A stretch of 11,543 nucleotides of DNA from DATDMG01 sp036518955 (GCA_036518955.1 DATDMG010000350.1:1-11543), one strand, 5' to 3'. Shown: positions 1-5,678, numbered from the stretch's first letter. A program made the numbers and translations. The notes: generated from the letters alone by a model not told the origin.

Positions 1-883
1 CGAGCACGATCGGGCGACGCGTCGAGGTGAGCAGCCGGGCCTCGGCGTCGTCCACGTGGGCGATCGCCCGGGCCGTGGCCAGGTCCGGCACGAGCAGGGC
101 GAACGGCTTGTCGCCGCGGCGCTTGCGCTCCCGCAGGCGGCGGACGGCCGACGGGTCACCGGCGTCGCAGGCCAGGTGGTACCCGCCGAGGCCCTTGACC
201 GCGACGACCTGCCCGGCGGCGAGCAGCGCCCGGGCCCGCGCCAGCGCACGCCCGCGGACCTGGCCGCCGGGCACCAGCTCCAGGACCGGGCCACAGTCGT
301 GGCAGGCGATCGGTTGGGCGTGGAACCGCCGGTCGGCCGGGTCGGCGTACTCCGCGCGGCAGCGGTCGCACATCGGGAACCGGCCCATGGTGGTCGTCGG
401 GCGGTCGTAGGGCAACCCGGTGACGATCGTGAATCGGGGCCCGCACGCGGTGCAGGAGATGAACGGGTGCCGGTACCGGCGGTCCGCCGGGTCACCCAGC
501 TCGGCCAGACAGGCGTCGCAGGTGGCGACGTCCGGCGGCACGAACGTCCGGCCGGGTCCCCCGGACGACGGGGCGATGACGAACCCGGAGCTGGCGCGCA
601 CCGGCTCCTCGGCCCACTCGACGGCCTCCACCAGCGCCAGCGGCGGCGCGTCGCCGCGGACCCGACGGCAGAACGCCTCGACGTCCACCCGTTCGCCCTG
701 CACCCGGGCCAGCACACCGTCGGCGTCGTTCGCGACCTCGCCGGTCAGCCCCAGCTCGCTGGCCAGGCTGTACACGAAGGGCCGGAACCCGACGCCCTGG
801 ACGACGCCGCGCACCCGGACGCGCCGGCGCACCACACCGGTCGCGACGGGGGCGGTGGGCACGCTCACCGGAACACCGCCCAT
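1..883 (-). CDS. hypF: HypF carbamoyltransferase, [NiFe]-hydrogenase maturation, N-terminal part (runs off left edge)
   Basis: HypF uses carbamoyl phosphate and ATP to make the carbamoyl group that becomes the CN ligands of the [NiFe] active-site iron; it acts in the cytoplasm with HypE. About 294 residues are present, some 40% of the family's usual length of about 750. An acylphosphatase-like domain (about residues 17-105) carries VRGVVQGVGFRPFVY, with the catalytic Arg at 34 and Asn at 52. Two double zinc-finger motifs follow with exact HypF spacing: C122/C125, C144/C147, C172/C175 and C194/C197 (CX2C-X18-CX2C-X24-CX2C-X18-CX2C). The start of the YrdC/Sua5-like domain (AAGQVVAVKGLGGYHLACDA, then KRRGDKPFALLV) runs to the edge. 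The ATG at 883 was chosen because it lies a normal distance before the acylphosphatase motif; GTG at 889 or 868 is possible. The ribosome site is weak (GGTGG), so translation may be coupled to the small ORF that overlaps the start. It is third in a hypA-hypB-hypF operon. The family call is very secure. Confidence 0.95.
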   Translation of the reverse strand, partial: MGGVPVSVPTAPVATGVVRRRVRVRGVVQGVGFRPFVYSLASELGLTGEVANDADGVLARVQGERVDVEAFCRRVRGDAPPLALVEAVEWAEEPVRASSGFVIAPSSGGPGRTFVPPDVATCDACLAELGDPADRRYRHPFISCTACGPRFTIVTGLPYDRPTTTMGRFPMCDRCRAEYADPADRRFHAQPIACHDCGPVLELVPGGQVRGRALARARALLAAGQVVAVKGLGGYHLACDAGDPSAVRRLRERKRRGDKPFALLVPDLATARAIAHVDDAEARLLTSTRRPIVL

Positions 884-999
884 CGCCACCGGGTGACCCG
901 GTGCTGCGCACGTCGTTGCCGAGGAGCCCGCCCCGCGCGCCCCGCAGGTCTGGCGTCGCCTCTGCAGGCACCGCCCTCGAGCCGGAGCAGGGTCGCCAT
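865..999 (-). CDS. Possible 44-aa ORF between hypB and hypF with strong ribosome site
   Basis: The ORF runs from an ATG at 999 to a TGA at 865-867 and overlaps the hypF start in another frame. AGGAGG (complement of 1005-1010) sits 5 nt before the ATG, the best Shine-Dalgarno in the hyp operon. The first 12 codons (MATLLRLEGGAC) have G/C-rich third positions like real genes here. After that the codons include AGA, CCT, CAA, CGA and CGT and the product becomes Arg-rich, which looks non-coding. I recognise no family. It could be a leader that delivers ribosomes to hypF by termination-reinitiation, the stump of a decayed gene, or a chance ORF. The initiation signal is seen; the function is inference. 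Confidence 0.35.
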   Translation of the reverse strand: MATLLRLEGGACRGDARPAGRAGRAPRQRRAQHRVTRWRWAVFR

Positions 1000-1043
1000 G
1001 ACGTCCTCCTGGGGGCTGCGGAACCGCGCCTCGGCCGGTCCGG

Positions 1044-1709
1044 TCAGGGGATGATCCGGTCAGGGATGAGCCGGAGCACCCGGTGCAGGAGCGGATCGAC
1101 GCCCTGACCGGTCCGGGCACTCGTGCCGATGACCTCGGCGCCGGGACGGACGCCCGCGAGAGCGGCGTGGAACGTCTGCTCGTCGAAGTGGCAGGCCTGC
1201 GCCAGGTCGACCTTCGTCAGGACGACGAGGTCGGCCCACCGGTAGGCGGTAGGGTACTTCTCCGGCTTGTCCTCGCCCTCCGTGACCGAGGTGAGGACGA
1301 TGCGCAGCGACTCCCCGAGGTCGTAGCACGCCGGGCAGACCAGGTTGCCGACGTTCTCCACGAACAGCAACCGGGTGCCCTCCGGGAGCCAGCCGGTGAG
1401 GTGGTCGCGGACGAGGTCGGCCTCGAGATGGCACAGCCCGTCGGTGACGACCTGGCGCACCGGGGCCCCGGAGCGCGCGAGCCGCTTGGCGTCGTTCTCG
1501 GTGGCCAGATCCCCGGTGAGCGCCGCGACCGGCACGCCGGCCTCGACGCACCGGGTCAGCAGCAGCTCCAGCAGCGCCGTCTTGCCGCTGCCGGGACTGG
1601 AGAGCAGGTTGACGGCGACCGTTCCGGCCGCGGCCAGGTCCGCCCGCAGCGCGGCCGCCAGGTCGTCGTTCTTGGCCAGGATCGCTGTCCGCAGCTCCAC
1701 CACGCTCAT
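1044..1709 (-). CDS. hypB: HypB, GTPase for hydrogenase nickel insertion
   Basis: HypB is a SIMIBI-class GTPase that works with HypA to insert nickel into the [NiFe]-hydrogenase large subunit in the cytoplasm. The 221-aa product has the P-loop SSPGSGKT (residues 37-44), the GDLATENDAKR block (from G66), and the guanine-specificity motif TKVD (165-168). The metal site at the dimer interface is intact: C93 and H94 in GLCHLEA, and C125 in NLVCPAC. The N-terminus is short; there is no CXXCGC high-affinity nickel motif and no His-rich stretch, so nickel storage must be handled elsewhere. The ATG at 1709 has GGAGGG five bases upstream. It lies 48 bp after hypA and ends 44 bp before the small ORF ahead of hypF, consistent with one transcript. 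All family motifs are present. Confidence 0.96.
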   Translation of the reverse strand: MSVVELRTAILAKNDDLAAALRADLAAAGTVAVNLLSSPGSGKTALLELLLTRCVEAGVPVAALTGDLATENDAKRLARSGAPVRQVVTDGLCHLEADLVRDHLTGWLPEGTRLLFVENVGNLVCPACYDLGESLRIVLTSVTEGEDKPEKYPTAYRWADLVVLTKVDLAQACHFDEQTFHAALAGVRPGAEVIGTSARTGQGVDPLLHRVLRLIPDRIIP

Positions 1710-1757
1710 CGCACCCTCCGTTCTCCGACCGCGCGCGCCCGGGGGCGTCCACCGCCG

Positions 1758-2147
1758 TTACCTGTTCGCCCGCGTCCGGCCCCGCTCACCGCTCGGCAGC
1801 TCGTTCGCGTCGTCCTCGACCTCCACGCTGACCAGCTCGAGCTCACGGCCGCCGACGACGTCGACGCCGCGTCCGGTGCAGTTCCCGCACCGGACGTGGA
1901 CGCCGTCCTCGATCTCGGTGGTCGCGCCGCAGTCCCGGCAGGTCACGCGCAGCGGCACCCGGACGACGTCCAGCCGTGACCCCTCCAGCCCGGTGCCCGC
2001 GACCGCCACGTCCCAGGCGAAGACAAGGGCCTGCGCCACCACGCCGGAGGCCACCCCGACCTGCAGCGTGACGGCGGTGACCCGCCTGCCCGGCACCGCC
2101 TCGACGACGGCGCGGACGACGGCGTGCGCCATGGACAGCTCGTGCAC
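1758..2147 (-). CDS. hypA: HypA, hydrogenase nickel metallochaperone
   Basis: HypA binds nickel and structural zinc and, with HypB, loads nickel into the hydrogenase precursor. The GTG start at 2147 is fixed by the invariant N-terminus: the product must begin Met-His-Glu-Leu (here MHELSMAHAVV), because the terminal amine and H2 are nickel ligands. The central block with FAWDVAVAGTGLEGSRLDV is typical of the family. The zinc site is two pairs, C70/C73 (CRDC) and C87/C90 (CGNC). At 129 aa it is slightly longer than the usual 113-118, owing to a charged C-terminal tail (residues 111-129) of no obvious function. Its own ribosome site is modest (GAGG, 7 nt away), and a 13-codon ORF with a much stronger site ends in TAGTG overlapping the start. 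It is the first recognisable gene of the operon; msrA is divergent upstream. Confidence 0.95.
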   Translation of the reverse strand: MHELSMAHAVVRAVVEAVPGRRVTAVTLQVGVASGVVAQALVFAWDVAVAGTGLEGSRLDVVRVPLRVTCRDCGATTEIEDGVHVRCGNCTGRGVDVVGGRELELVSVEVEDDANELPSGERGRTRANR

Positions 2148-2188
2148 TACAGCGCCTCGGACGGCGTGCTGGTGCGCAGGTCAGGCAT
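2147..2188 (-). CDS. Possible 13-aa leader peptide coupled to hypA
   Basis: An ATG at 2188 is preceded by AGGAGG (complement of 2195-2200) at 6 nt and opens a 13-codon frame reading MPDLRTSTPSEAL, then TAG. The stop overlaps the hypA GTG as TAGTG, the classical geometry for termination-reinitiation. The peptide has no run of one amino acid that would suggest attenuation. I do not recognise it. The initiation signals and overlap are plainly visible; expression and a regulatory role are inference. Compare the similar small ORF before hypF. Confidence 0.4.
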   Translation of the reverse strand: MPDLRTSTPSEAL

Positions 2189-2232
2189 GGACGACCTCCT
2201 CGTCTCGCCGGCGCATCGTCCGGTTCGGGCAG

Positions 2233-2274
2233 GATCGGACGGTCCTCGGCCGGGCCGAGGTCTCCGTCCGGATC
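2233..2274. repeat. Large imperfect inverted repeat upstream of hyp operon
   Basis: CCTCGGCC (2244-2251) and GGCCGAGG (2253-2260) pair perfectly around one base. Beyond a 1x3 internal loop the pairing continues for seven base pairs (2236-2242 with 2264-2270), and after one bulged G (2271) for three more (2233-2235 with 2272-2274). It lies 45 bases upstream of the leader-peptide ATG, so it could be an RNA hairpin in the hyp 5' UTR or a DNA operator. There is no T-run after it on either strand. Confidence 0.55.
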
Positions 2275-2284
2275 GTGCTGTCGA

Positions 2285-2298
2285 ACTGAGCCCTCAGT
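2285..2298. promoter_or_regulatory. 14-bp perfect dyad, candidate operator
   Basis: ACTGAG-CC-CTCAGT is a perfect inverted repeat with a 2-bp centre, located between the divergent hyp operon and msrA and 10 bp from the larger hairpin. Its AT-containing arms stand out in the GC-rich background. The size suits a dimeric repressor or activator, but no regulator gene is adjacent and the binding protein is unknown. Confidence 0.35.
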
Positions 2299-2400
2299 GG
2301 GCCCCGCGGAGCGCCCGGTTGGCTCGGGACGAACGTCCTCCGGCGAGATACGGGTGCATCCTGCGCGGTTCGTTCTGCGCGGGCGCTCGCGGCGGAGACC

Positions 2401-2427
2401 GGGAACCCCTGGGCCCGTCCCGCTGTT
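2401..2427 (+). promoter_or_regulatory. SigR/SigH-type ECF promoter of msrA
   Basis: GGGAAC (2401-2406) is followed by exactly 18 bases and then GTT (2425-2427). The consensus of the actinobacterial thiol-stress sigma factors (SigR in Streptomyces, SigH in mycobacteria) is GGGAAT/C-N18-GTT. Methionine sulfoxide reductase genes are known members of that regulon, so motif and gene agree. Transcription would begin near 2433-2436, leaving a 5' UTR of some 55-60 bases with the AGGAGG of msrA. The match is seen; sigma-factor use is inferred. Confidence 0.55.
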
Positions 2428-2491
2428 GACCCTGGTGCTGCCCGCGGGCGGGGCCACCACCGCCGGGCACGGACAGGAGGGAAGAGGCGTG

Positions 2492-3160
2492 ATGTTCCGC
2501 ACGTCCACCATGGTGCCGGCCGAGCAGGCGCTGCCCGGGCGGGACCGGCGGCTGTTCGCCGTCCCCGCCACCCACGCCGTCCTGGGCACCCCGCTGGAGG
2601 GGCCCTGGCCCGAAGGAACCCAGGTGATCTACCTCGCGATGGGGTGCTTCTGGGGTGCGGAGAAGGCGCTGTGGCAGGTTCCGGGGGTGATCACGACCGC
2701 GGTCGGATACCAAGGGGGCTACACGGCCAACCCGACGTACGAGGAGACGTGCACCGGTCGCACCGGGCACACCGAGACCGTGCTGGTCGCGTACGACCCG
2801 AGGGCGGTGGGCGCGGAGCGGCTCCTGCAGGTCTTCTGGGAGCACCATGACCCCACCCAGGGGCACCGGCAGGGCAACGACGTGGGTACCCAGTACCGCT
2901 CGGCCGTCTACTGGACGACGCCGGAGCAACAGGCCGCCTACGAAGCCACCCGCGCGGCGTACCAGGAGGGGTTGCGCCAGCACCGGTACGGCGACATCAC
3001 CACCGAGGGGCGCCCGGCGTCCGAGGCCGGCCCGTTCTACTACGCGGAGGATTACCACCAGCAGTACCTCGACCGCAACAGGTTCGGGTATTGCCCGGAC
3101 CACAGCACGGGCGTGGCCTGCCCGGTGACCTTCACCGCACCGGTGACGTCGGAGGGCTGA
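2492..3160 (+). CDS. msrA: Peptide-methionine (S)-S-oxide reductase MsrA
   Basis: MsrA reduces the S-epimer of methionine sulfoxide in free methionine and proteins, using thioredoxin as final reductant. The 222-aa product has the catalytic motif AMGCFWG with C52 and closely follows the long E. coli type: the N-terminal LPGRDRR segment, GYQGGYTANPTYEETCTG, GHTETVLVAYDP, FWEHHDPTQGHRQGNDVGTQ, YRSAVY and PFYYAEDYHQQYL. C201 (GYC) and C210 (ACPV) near the C-terminus are positioned as the resolving cysteines. AGGAGG (2475-2480) precedes GTG 2489 by 8 nt and ATG 2492 by 11 nt, so either may be used. Upstream in-frame extension is rejected because it has no family similarity. There is no signal peptide, so it acts in the cytoplasm. 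It is preceded by a SigR/SigH-like promoter and followed by a hairpin, suggesting a single-gene transcript. Confidence 0.96.
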   Translation: MFRTSTMVPAEQALPGRDRRLFAVPATHAVLGTPLEGPWPEGTQVIYLAMGCFWGAEKALWQVPGVITTAVGYQGGYTANPTYEETCTGRTGHTETVLVAYDPRAVGAERLLQVFWEHHDPTQGHRQGNDVGTQYRSAVYWTTPEQQAAYEATRAAYQEGLRQHRYGDITTEGRPASEAGPFYYAEDYHQQYLDRNRFGYCPDHSTGVACPVTFTAPVTSEG

Positions 3161-3235
3161 GTCGGTCGGCCGGGCGCAGCTCCCTCGCCGCACGAGGTCC
3201 CGCTGACCTGGGCAATTCCCGGCCGCGCCGCGAGC

Positions 3236-3260
3236 AGGACCCCTTCGCGGGGGATGTCCT
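3236..3260 (+). terminator. Hairpin downstream of msrA
   Basis: AGGAC (3236-3240) pairs with GTCCT (3256-3260), and CCC (3241-3243) pairs with G residues of the 3249-3253 run around a TTCGC loop, with a small bulge. It lies 75 bases after the msrA stop and before the next start. No T-run follows, which is common for actinobacterial terminators. Confidence 0.45.
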
Positions 3261-3324
3261 TACCGGCACAACGGGTGACGACAGGGTCTTCGGCAGCCCC
3301 TCCGGGTCTGCAAGGATCATGGTC

Positions 3325-3693
3325 ATGCGCGGCGCCCGCACCTCCCTCCCGGTGGTCCTGCTGGTCCTCGTGCCCGTGGCGGCCGCGGGAGGCATCTGGG
3401 CGGCGACGGCACTGGTCACCGAAGGCGCCGACCCGAGCCCGCCCCGCCGCACGGTGGTGCAGCCGGGGCGCTGGTCCGTCTCCTACCCGACGACCACCCA
3501 GGCGGCGTCCACACCCTGGGTGGTCGGCCCGGCCCCGGACGGCGCGGATCCCGACGGCAACGGGCTCGACGCGCGGGGCTGCCCGTATCCCAACCCCTTC
3601 CCGGACATCGTCAGTGACCAGGACTACGCGATCGCCAGCGCCGACCGCGACCCCCGGGTACTGCGCTGCTCGGTGGACCGGCGTCCACACTGA
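3325..3693 (+). CDS. Small secreted or membrane-anchored hypothetical protein
   Basis: I do not recognise a family. The 122-aa product has a basic N-terminus (MRGARTS) and a hydrophobic segment at about residues 8-30 rich in Leu, Val and Ala, so it is probably exported or held by an N-terminal anchor. There is no lipobox cysteine. The mature part is Pro-rich, then contains DGADPDGNGLD (about 72-82), which resembles a single EF-hand-like calcium loop, and two cysteines (C86 in RGCPYPNPFP, C115 near the end) that could form a disulfide outside the cell. ATG 3325 is preferred over ATG 3319 because AAGGA (3312-3316) is 8 nt away from it but only 2 nt from the other. G/C-rich third positions support coding. 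Neighbours give no functional hint. Confidence 0.7.
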   Translation: MRGARTSLPVVLLVLVPVAAAGGIWAATALVTEGADPSPPRRTVVQPGRWSVSYPTTTQAASTPWVVGPAPDGADPDGNGLDARGCPYPNPFPDIVSDQDYAIASADRDPRVLRCSVDRRPH

Positions 3694-3697
3694 TCCT

Positions 3698-3728
3698 TGC
3701 CGGGGTCCCTGCCGGGGTCCCTGCCGGG
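3698..3728. repeat. 12-bp tandem repeat, about 2.6 copies
   Basis: The unit TGCCGGGGTCCC occurs at 3698-3709 and 3710-3721, with a partial third copy at 3722-3728. It starts 5 bases after the stop codon of the small secreted protein and lies before the aldo/keto reductase promoter. It may be a replication-slippage product and is a candidate site for copy-number variation between strains. Confidence 0.75.
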
Positions 3729-3770
3729 CGGGCGGCGGCGGCCAGCCGTCGCGCCGGCCCGTCCCACGAG

Positions 3771-3776
3771 TAGCCT
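3771..3776 (+). promoter_or_regulatory. Possible -10 element for leaderless aldo/keto reductase mRNA
   Basis: TAGCCT matches the actinobacterial TANNNT -10 pattern and ends 8 bases before the GTG at 3785. There is no convincing Shine-Dalgarno before that GTG. Transcription starting at or just before the GTG would give a leaderless or near-leaderless mRNA. No clear -35 is visible. Confidence 0.35.
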
Positions 3777-3784
3777 CTGCCCTC

Positions 3785-4801
3785 GTGCGGACGCGACGCG
3801 TTGCCGGTACGGCGGTGGAGCTGACCGAGTTCGGGTTCGGCGGGGCGATGATCGGCAACCTGTACCGGGCGGTGGACGACGCCACCGCGCTGGCCGCGAT
3901 CGACGCGGCCTGGCAGGCCGGCGTCCGGTTCTTCGACACCGCCCCGCACTACGGTCTCGGTCTGTCCGAGGAACGCCTCGGCCGCGCCCTGGCCGACCGG
4001 CCCCGGCGCGACGTCGTGCTCTCCTCGAAGGTCGGCCGGCTGCTGGTCCCGAATCCGCGGCCCGGCGGGCGCGACCCCGAGGGCTTCGACGTCCCGGACA
4101 CCCTGCGGCGGGAGCGCGACTACAGCCGGGACGGCGTCCTGCGATCACTGGAGGCGACGCTGCGCCGCACCGGGCTGGACCGGGTCGACGTCGTCCTCGT
4201 CCACGACCCCGACGACCACTGGCAGCAGGCCGCGGACGAGGCCATGCCGGCACTCGCCGACCTGCGGGACCAAGGCGTCGTCGGCGCGATCGGCGCCGGG
4301 ATGAACCAGTCGCCGATGCTGGCGCGCTTCCTCCGGGAGACCGCCGCGGACGTCGTCATGCTGGCCGGCCGCTACACGCTGCTCGAGCAGGGCGCCCTGG
4401 ACGACGTCCTGCCGGCCGCCGTCGAGCTCGGCAAGAGTGTGATCGCGGTGGGGGTCTTCAACTCGGGGCTGCTGGCCCGGGACCGACCGGCGGACGGCGC
4501 GAGGTACGACTACGCGGACGCGCCCTGGGACCTGATCGAACGCGCGACGCGGATCGCCCGGGTGTGCGAGGCGCACGGCACGACGCTGCCGGCTGCCGCG
4601 ATCGCCTTCCCACTGGGCCACCCGGCCGTGGTCAACGTCACCCTCGGGATGGAGTCGCCCGATCAGGTCGCCCGCAACGCGGCGCTGCAGGGCGCCTCGA
4701 TCCCGGCCGCCCTGTGGGCCGACCTGATGTCCGAAGGACTCCTCCGCCCCGACTCCCCCACCCCACCCACCCGTGATCCTGCCCCCCAGCCGGATGCATG
4801 A
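3785..4801 (+). CDS. Aldo/keto reductase, D-threo-aldose 1-dehydrogenase-like
   Basis: This is a cytoplasmic NAD(P)-dependent oxidoreductase of the aldo/keto reductase superfamily. The 338-aa TIM-barrel protein retains the whole catalytic tetrad: D51 in FFDTAPHYG, Y56 in the same motif, K82 in LSSKVGR and H140 in VVLVHDPDDHW. PHYGLGLSEERLGRAL and the YSRDGVLRSLEATLRRTGLD block point to the subgroup annotated D-threo-aldose 1-dehydrogenase / L-fucose dehydrogenase / pyridoxal 4-dehydrogenase; the true substrate is not determinable here. The GTG at 3785 was chosen because family similarity begins a few residues later and a -10-like TAGCCT lies just upstream; the open frame before it overlaps the preceding gene. 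The last 15 or so residues (PDSPTPPTRDPAPQPDA) are a Pro/Asp tail whose codons form one arm of the terminator shared with the converging ABC gene. Confidence 0.9.
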   Translation: MRTRRVAGTAVELTEFGFGGAMIGNLYRAVDDATALAAIDAAWQAGVRFFDTAPHYGLGLSEERLGRALADRPRRDVVLSSKVGRLLVPNPRPGGRDPEGFDVPDTLRRERDYSRDGVLRSLEATLRRTGLDRVDVVLVHDPDDHWQQAADEAMPALADLRDQGVVGAIGAGMNQSPMLARFLRETAADVVMLAGRYTLLEQGALDDVLPAAVELGKSVIAVGVFNSGLLARDRPADGARYDYADAPWDLIERATRIARVCEAHGTTLPAAAIAFPLGHPAVVNVTLGMESPDQVARNAALQGASIPAALWADLMSEGLLRPDSPTPPTRDPAPQPDA

Positions 4802-4838
4802 TCGAGCCTGTGGCACGATCACGGATGGGTGGGGCGGG
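4757..4838 (-). terminator. Long 22-bp-arm inverted repeat terminator, convergent genes
   Basis: The left arm 4757-4778 and right arm 4817-4838 are complementary at 20 of 22 positions. The two mismatches (4760/4835 and 4770/4825) become G-U wobbles in the minus-strand RNA, so the transcript of the ABC gene can pair over all 22 positions. The repeat begins 3 bases beyond the ABC stop codon. The left arm lies inside the last codons of the aldo/keto reductase. A smaller hairpin (4799-4821) is nested in it and competes for the same bases. No T-run is present. Confidence 0.65.
4799..4821 (+). terminator. Nested hairpin starting at the aldo/keto reductase stop codon
   Basis: TGATCG (4799-4804) pairs with CGATCA (4816-4821). 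After one A-A mismatch GCC (4806-4808) pairs with GGC (4812-4814) around a TGT loop. The TGA of the reductase is its first three bases. It cannot form together with the longer inverted repeat because both use 4817-4821. Confidence 0.45.
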
Positions 4839-4841
4839 TCG

Positions 4842-5672
4842 TCATCGGTGCGCCAGGGGCCAGCTCGGACCGTCCAGGTCGACGGCCCCGATGGTGTGGA
4901 CGGAACGGACGTGGCAGCCCGGGTCACCCAGCAGTTCGCGCAGCGCTGCGTCCGAGGACTGAGCCTGCACCCGGAAGGTCCGCGGTACGTCGCCGTCCAG
5001 GTACTCGATCTCCACCACGTCGGTCGGCCTGGCGAGGAGCGCAGGGTCGGGATCCGGGGCCCGGACCACGCAGCCGCGCTCGACGCGGTAGACGTCCGCC
5101 GAGCCGGATCGGGCGGCGCGTTGATGGTCGACGAAGACGACGGCGACCCCCGTGGCGACCCGCTCCCCCACCGTCTCGTCGACCACCGCCCGGCTGGTGG
5201 CGTCCAGGCCCGACCACGCCTCGTCGAGCACGAGCAGGTCAGCGTCGGCCATCAGGGCCTGGGTGATGGCGACCTTCTGCGCCGTCCCCTTGGACAGAGC
5301 CGTCATCGGGGTGCGCAGCCACGCGGACGCACCGAGGCGTTCCAGCCAGTCGGCGGCCCGGCGCCGGGCGGTCCGTTCGTCCAGGCCGTGGACGGCGCCG
5401 AGCCGCGCCAGGTAGCCGGCGACATCGAAGGGGAGCACCGAGGGCAGCCGCTCCGGGACGTAGGCGCGCCGGCCACCGCCGACGACCCGGCCGCGGCTGG
5501 GCCGGCCGATGCCCGCGATCAGGGACAGCAGGGTGGACTTGCCGGATCCGTTCGCCCCGTCGACCCGGGTCAGCGAACCGGGCGGCAGCCGGAGATCGAC
5601 CCCGCGCAGCACCCACGGGCTGCGGGTTCCGTACCGCTTGCTGACCCCGTGCAGCTCCAACGGTTCGACCAT
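4842..5672 (-). CDS. ABC transporter ATP-binding protein, no adjacent permease
   Basis: This is the cytoplasmic ATPase of an ABC system. The 276-aa product has Walker A GANGSGKST (39-47), the signature motif LSKGT (126-130), Walker B LLVLDE (146-151), the D-loop SGLD and the H-loop histidine H183 in FVDHQ. The Q-loop position reads AYVPERL, with Glu where most have Gln, as in several lantibiotic/antibiotic-export-type ATPases. Residues 190-276 form an extension beyond the nucleotide-binding fold (VVEIEYLDGDVPRTFRVQAQ region) that I do not recognise. No permease lies on either side: the reductase converges downstream and the AAA+ gene diverges upstream, so any membrane partner is encoded elsewhere. 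The ATG at 5672 has no Shine-Dalgarno but has TACCCT six bases upstream, suggesting a leaderless mRNA. The substrate is unknown. Confidence 0.9.
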   Translation of the reverse strand: MVEPLELHGVSKRYGTRSPWVLRGVDLRLPPGSLTRVDGANGSGKSTLLSLIAGIGRPSRGRVVGGGRRAYVPERLPSVLPFDVAGYLARLGAVHGLDERTARRRAADWLERLGASAWLRTPMTALSKGTAQKVAITQALMADADLLVLDEAWSGLDATSRAVVDETVGERVATGVAVVFVDHQRAARSGSADVYRVERGCVVRAPDPDPALLARPTDVVEIEYLDGDVPRTFRVQAQSSDAALRELLGDPGCHVRSVHTIGAVDLDGPSWPLAHR

Positions 5673-5678
5673 GCCCGG

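Larger units (their letters stand above)
2189..2491. other. Divergent intergenic region between hypA and msrA
   Basis: This stretch of about 300 bases lies between the minus-strand hyp operon and plus-strand msrA. It holds an imperfect hairpin at 2233-2274, a perfect 14-bp dyad at 2285-2298 and a SigR/SigH-like promoter at 2401-2427. The msrA frame is open upstream as far as 2297, but those codons translate to low-complexity Arg/Pro/Gly sequence unlike any MsrA, so I treat them as non-coding. I could not identify a convincing -10/-35 pair for the hyp operon. Confidence 0.6.

Noticed and set aside
492..971. 159-codon minus-strand ORF starting upstream of hypF
   Set aside because: It is in a different frame from the conserved HypF sequence and translates to Arg/Gly-rich sequence; it is a shadow of hypF.
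2426..2431. TTGACC as a sigma-70 type -35 for msrA
   Set aside because: No -10-like hexamer is found 16-18 bases downstream; the overlapping GGGAAC-N18-GTT motif explains the region better.
2297..2491. In-frame upstream extension of msrA
   Set aside because: The codons translate to low-complexity sequence absent from MsrA proteins, cross the SigR-like promoter, and lie upstream of a strong Shine-Dalgarno before 2492.
3698..3728. CRISPR or regulatory iteron array
   Set aside because: There are only 2.6 contiguous 12-bp copies without spacers; this is a simple tandem duplication.
3254..3784. In-frame N-terminal extension of the aldo/keto reductase
   Set aside because: It overlaps the small secreted protein in another frame, is Arg/Pro-rich without similarity to the family, and would include the tandem repeat and the putative promoter.
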